From positions 1 through 16,595 of the forward strand of contig CAKTWY010000030.1 in NCBI GenBank assembly GCA_934630445.1: a stretch of DNA of 16,595 nucleotides, in the 5' to 3' direction. Of this stretch, positions 15,582-16,595 are shown in pieces. The position numbers and the translations under genes were made by a program. The stretch is from an uncultured Eubacteriales bacterium (GTDB taxonomy: Bacteria > Bacillota > Clostridia > Oscillospirales > Butyricicoccaceae). The notes beneath the pieces are model-generated. The model was not told where the DNA came from, did not search any database, and saw only the letters and a list, made by a program, of their open reading frames with translations. Each line of letters starts with the position of its first letter. Position 1 is the stretch's first letter.

Positions 15582-16595
15582 CGTACGAAGAAGCTGTCGC
15601 CTACTTTGCAAAAACGCCCCGTTTCGGCAAGAAGCCGACGCTCTCACGCGTGCGCTCACTGCTCAAAGAGCTTGGCAATCCGGAAAAATCGCTGAAATTC
15701 GCCCACATTGCCGGTACGAACGGCAAAGGCAGCACCGCCGCAATGATGGAAAGCGTGCTGCGCGCAGCGGGTTATCGGACAGGGCTGTTCATCTCCCCCT
15801 TTGTGGAGGATTTTCGCGAGCGGATGCAGCTGTGCGGACAAATGATCGCGCCGGAAGACCTGGCGCGCCACACCGCAACGGTGGCCGCGGCCGTGCGGGC
15901 GCTCGACGCGCGCGGCGAGGAGCATCCGACCGAATTCGAGCTTGTGTTCGCCGCCGCGATGTGCTATTTTACCGAAGCAAAGTGCGATATCGTCGTGCTT
16001 GAAACCGGACTCGGCGGCCGCTTTGACGCAACCAATGCAATTGCCTCTCCCGAGGTGTGCGTCATCACCTCTATTTCCTTCGACCACATGGCGCAGCTTG
16101 GCAGCTCTCTGACAAAGATCGCCTACGAGAAATGCGGCATCATCAAGCGCGGGTGCGAGGTCGTCTGCTATCCCCTGCTTCCGGACGACGTGCGCACCGT
16201 GATCGATCTGACGCGCGCGGATATGGCCGCAACGCTCACCGTACCGGACGTCGCCGCTCTCACCGTTCACGAAAGCGGTCCAGCGGGCTCGGACATCACA
16301 TACCGCGCAAGGACGCTGCATGTGTCGCTGCTCGGCCGCCATCAGATCTACAACTGCGTCACCGCGCTCGAGGCGCTCGGCGCGCTCGAGCGGCGCGGCA
16401 TCAAAAGTCCTGCGGACGCATATGCGCGCGGCATCGCCGCGTGCAGTTTCGGCGGGCTGCTCGAGACCATCTGCCGGCATCCGCTCACGCTGATCGACGG
16501 CGCGCACAACCCCAGCGGCGTTGAAGCGCTGTGTGAAAATCTGGATGCGCTTTTCCCCGGCCAGCGCATCATCGCGCTCATGGGCATGCTCGAAG
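15578..16595 (+). CDS. folC: Folylpolyglutamate synthase / dihydrofolate synthase, 3' end cut by window edge
   Basis: ATP-dependent ligase that adds glutamate to dihydropteroate and/or folates. 339 residues are visible of a usual 420-440. Motifs are the P-loop GTNGKGST at 46-53, ISPFVEDFRERMQ, TEFELVFAAAMCYF, ETGLGGRFDATNAI, the DHMAQLGSSLTKIAYEKCGIIK segment, GRHQIYNCVTALEAL, and the C-terminal-domain motif LIDGAHNPSG. The ATG overlaps the valS stop (ATGA), and valS-folC is a common order in Bacillota, so it shares the valS T-box transcript. Whether it is bifunctional (dihydrofolate synthase as well) cannot be settled from the visible part. It is missing from simple complete-frame searches only because it lacks a stop inside the window. 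Confidence 0.96.

Noticed and set aside
15656..16507. 283-codon frame on the - strand
   Set aside because: Antisense to folC, which shows GTNGKGST and the other family motifs on the + strand.

Overview
The window looks like the chromosome of a fairly GC-rich Gram-positive anaerobe of class Clostridia, probably Oscillospiraceae-like. The reasons are a T-box riboswitch upstream of valS followed by folC, a formate-tetrahydrofolate ligase, AGGAG-type ribosome binding sites, sigma-A promoters, and intergenic islands of short palindromes. No phage, transposase, CRISPR or plasmid gene is visible. The genus is inference only.

Layout. Positions 1-4889 hold a compact leftward run: rarA, fhs, tsaE, tsaB, rpiB and upp (upp is cut by the window edge). 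Gaps are 1-41 bp or ATGA overlaps, so this is probably one operon mixing replication-fork maintenance, one-carbon metabolism, tRNA t6A synthesis, pentose phosphate chemistry and uracil salvage. Positions 4890-5390 contain no gene. They hold a composite palindromic repeat followed by two tandem copies of a ~146-bp unit with four hairpins. Further right, still leftward, are a membrane-bound GGDEF protein (5467-6684) with its own terminator, an ABC exporter half-transporter (6787-8529), a second copy of the composite repeat (8631-8851), a DUF1638 protein (8915-9703), and a tRNA-Leu(CAA) gene with clear promoter and terminator (9916-10077).

The strand switches near 10.1-10.25 kb. Rightward, a strong promoter (TTGACA-17-TATACT) drives a 503-residue DUF1538 membrane protein with an internal duplication, followed tightly by two different P-II-like signalling proteins. 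This three-gene cassette is the best candidate for a little-described system: a probable cation transporter with two dedicated P-II-type regulators. A second TTGACA-17-TATACT promoter just after it starts a T-box leader (apparent specifier GTC, Val) that controls valS. The folC start codon overlaps the valS stop, and folC runs off the right edge.

How the genes fit together. fhs makes 10-formyl-THF, and folC makes the (poly)glutamylated folates used by such enzymes, although they lie in different transcription units. tsaE and tsaB are two of the t6A synthesis proteins; tsaD and tsaC are not here. The palindrome islands lie just upstream of two leftward genes (rarA and the ABC transporter). They repeatedly carry an extended -10-like motif facing those genes, and their hairpins show compensatory changes between copies.
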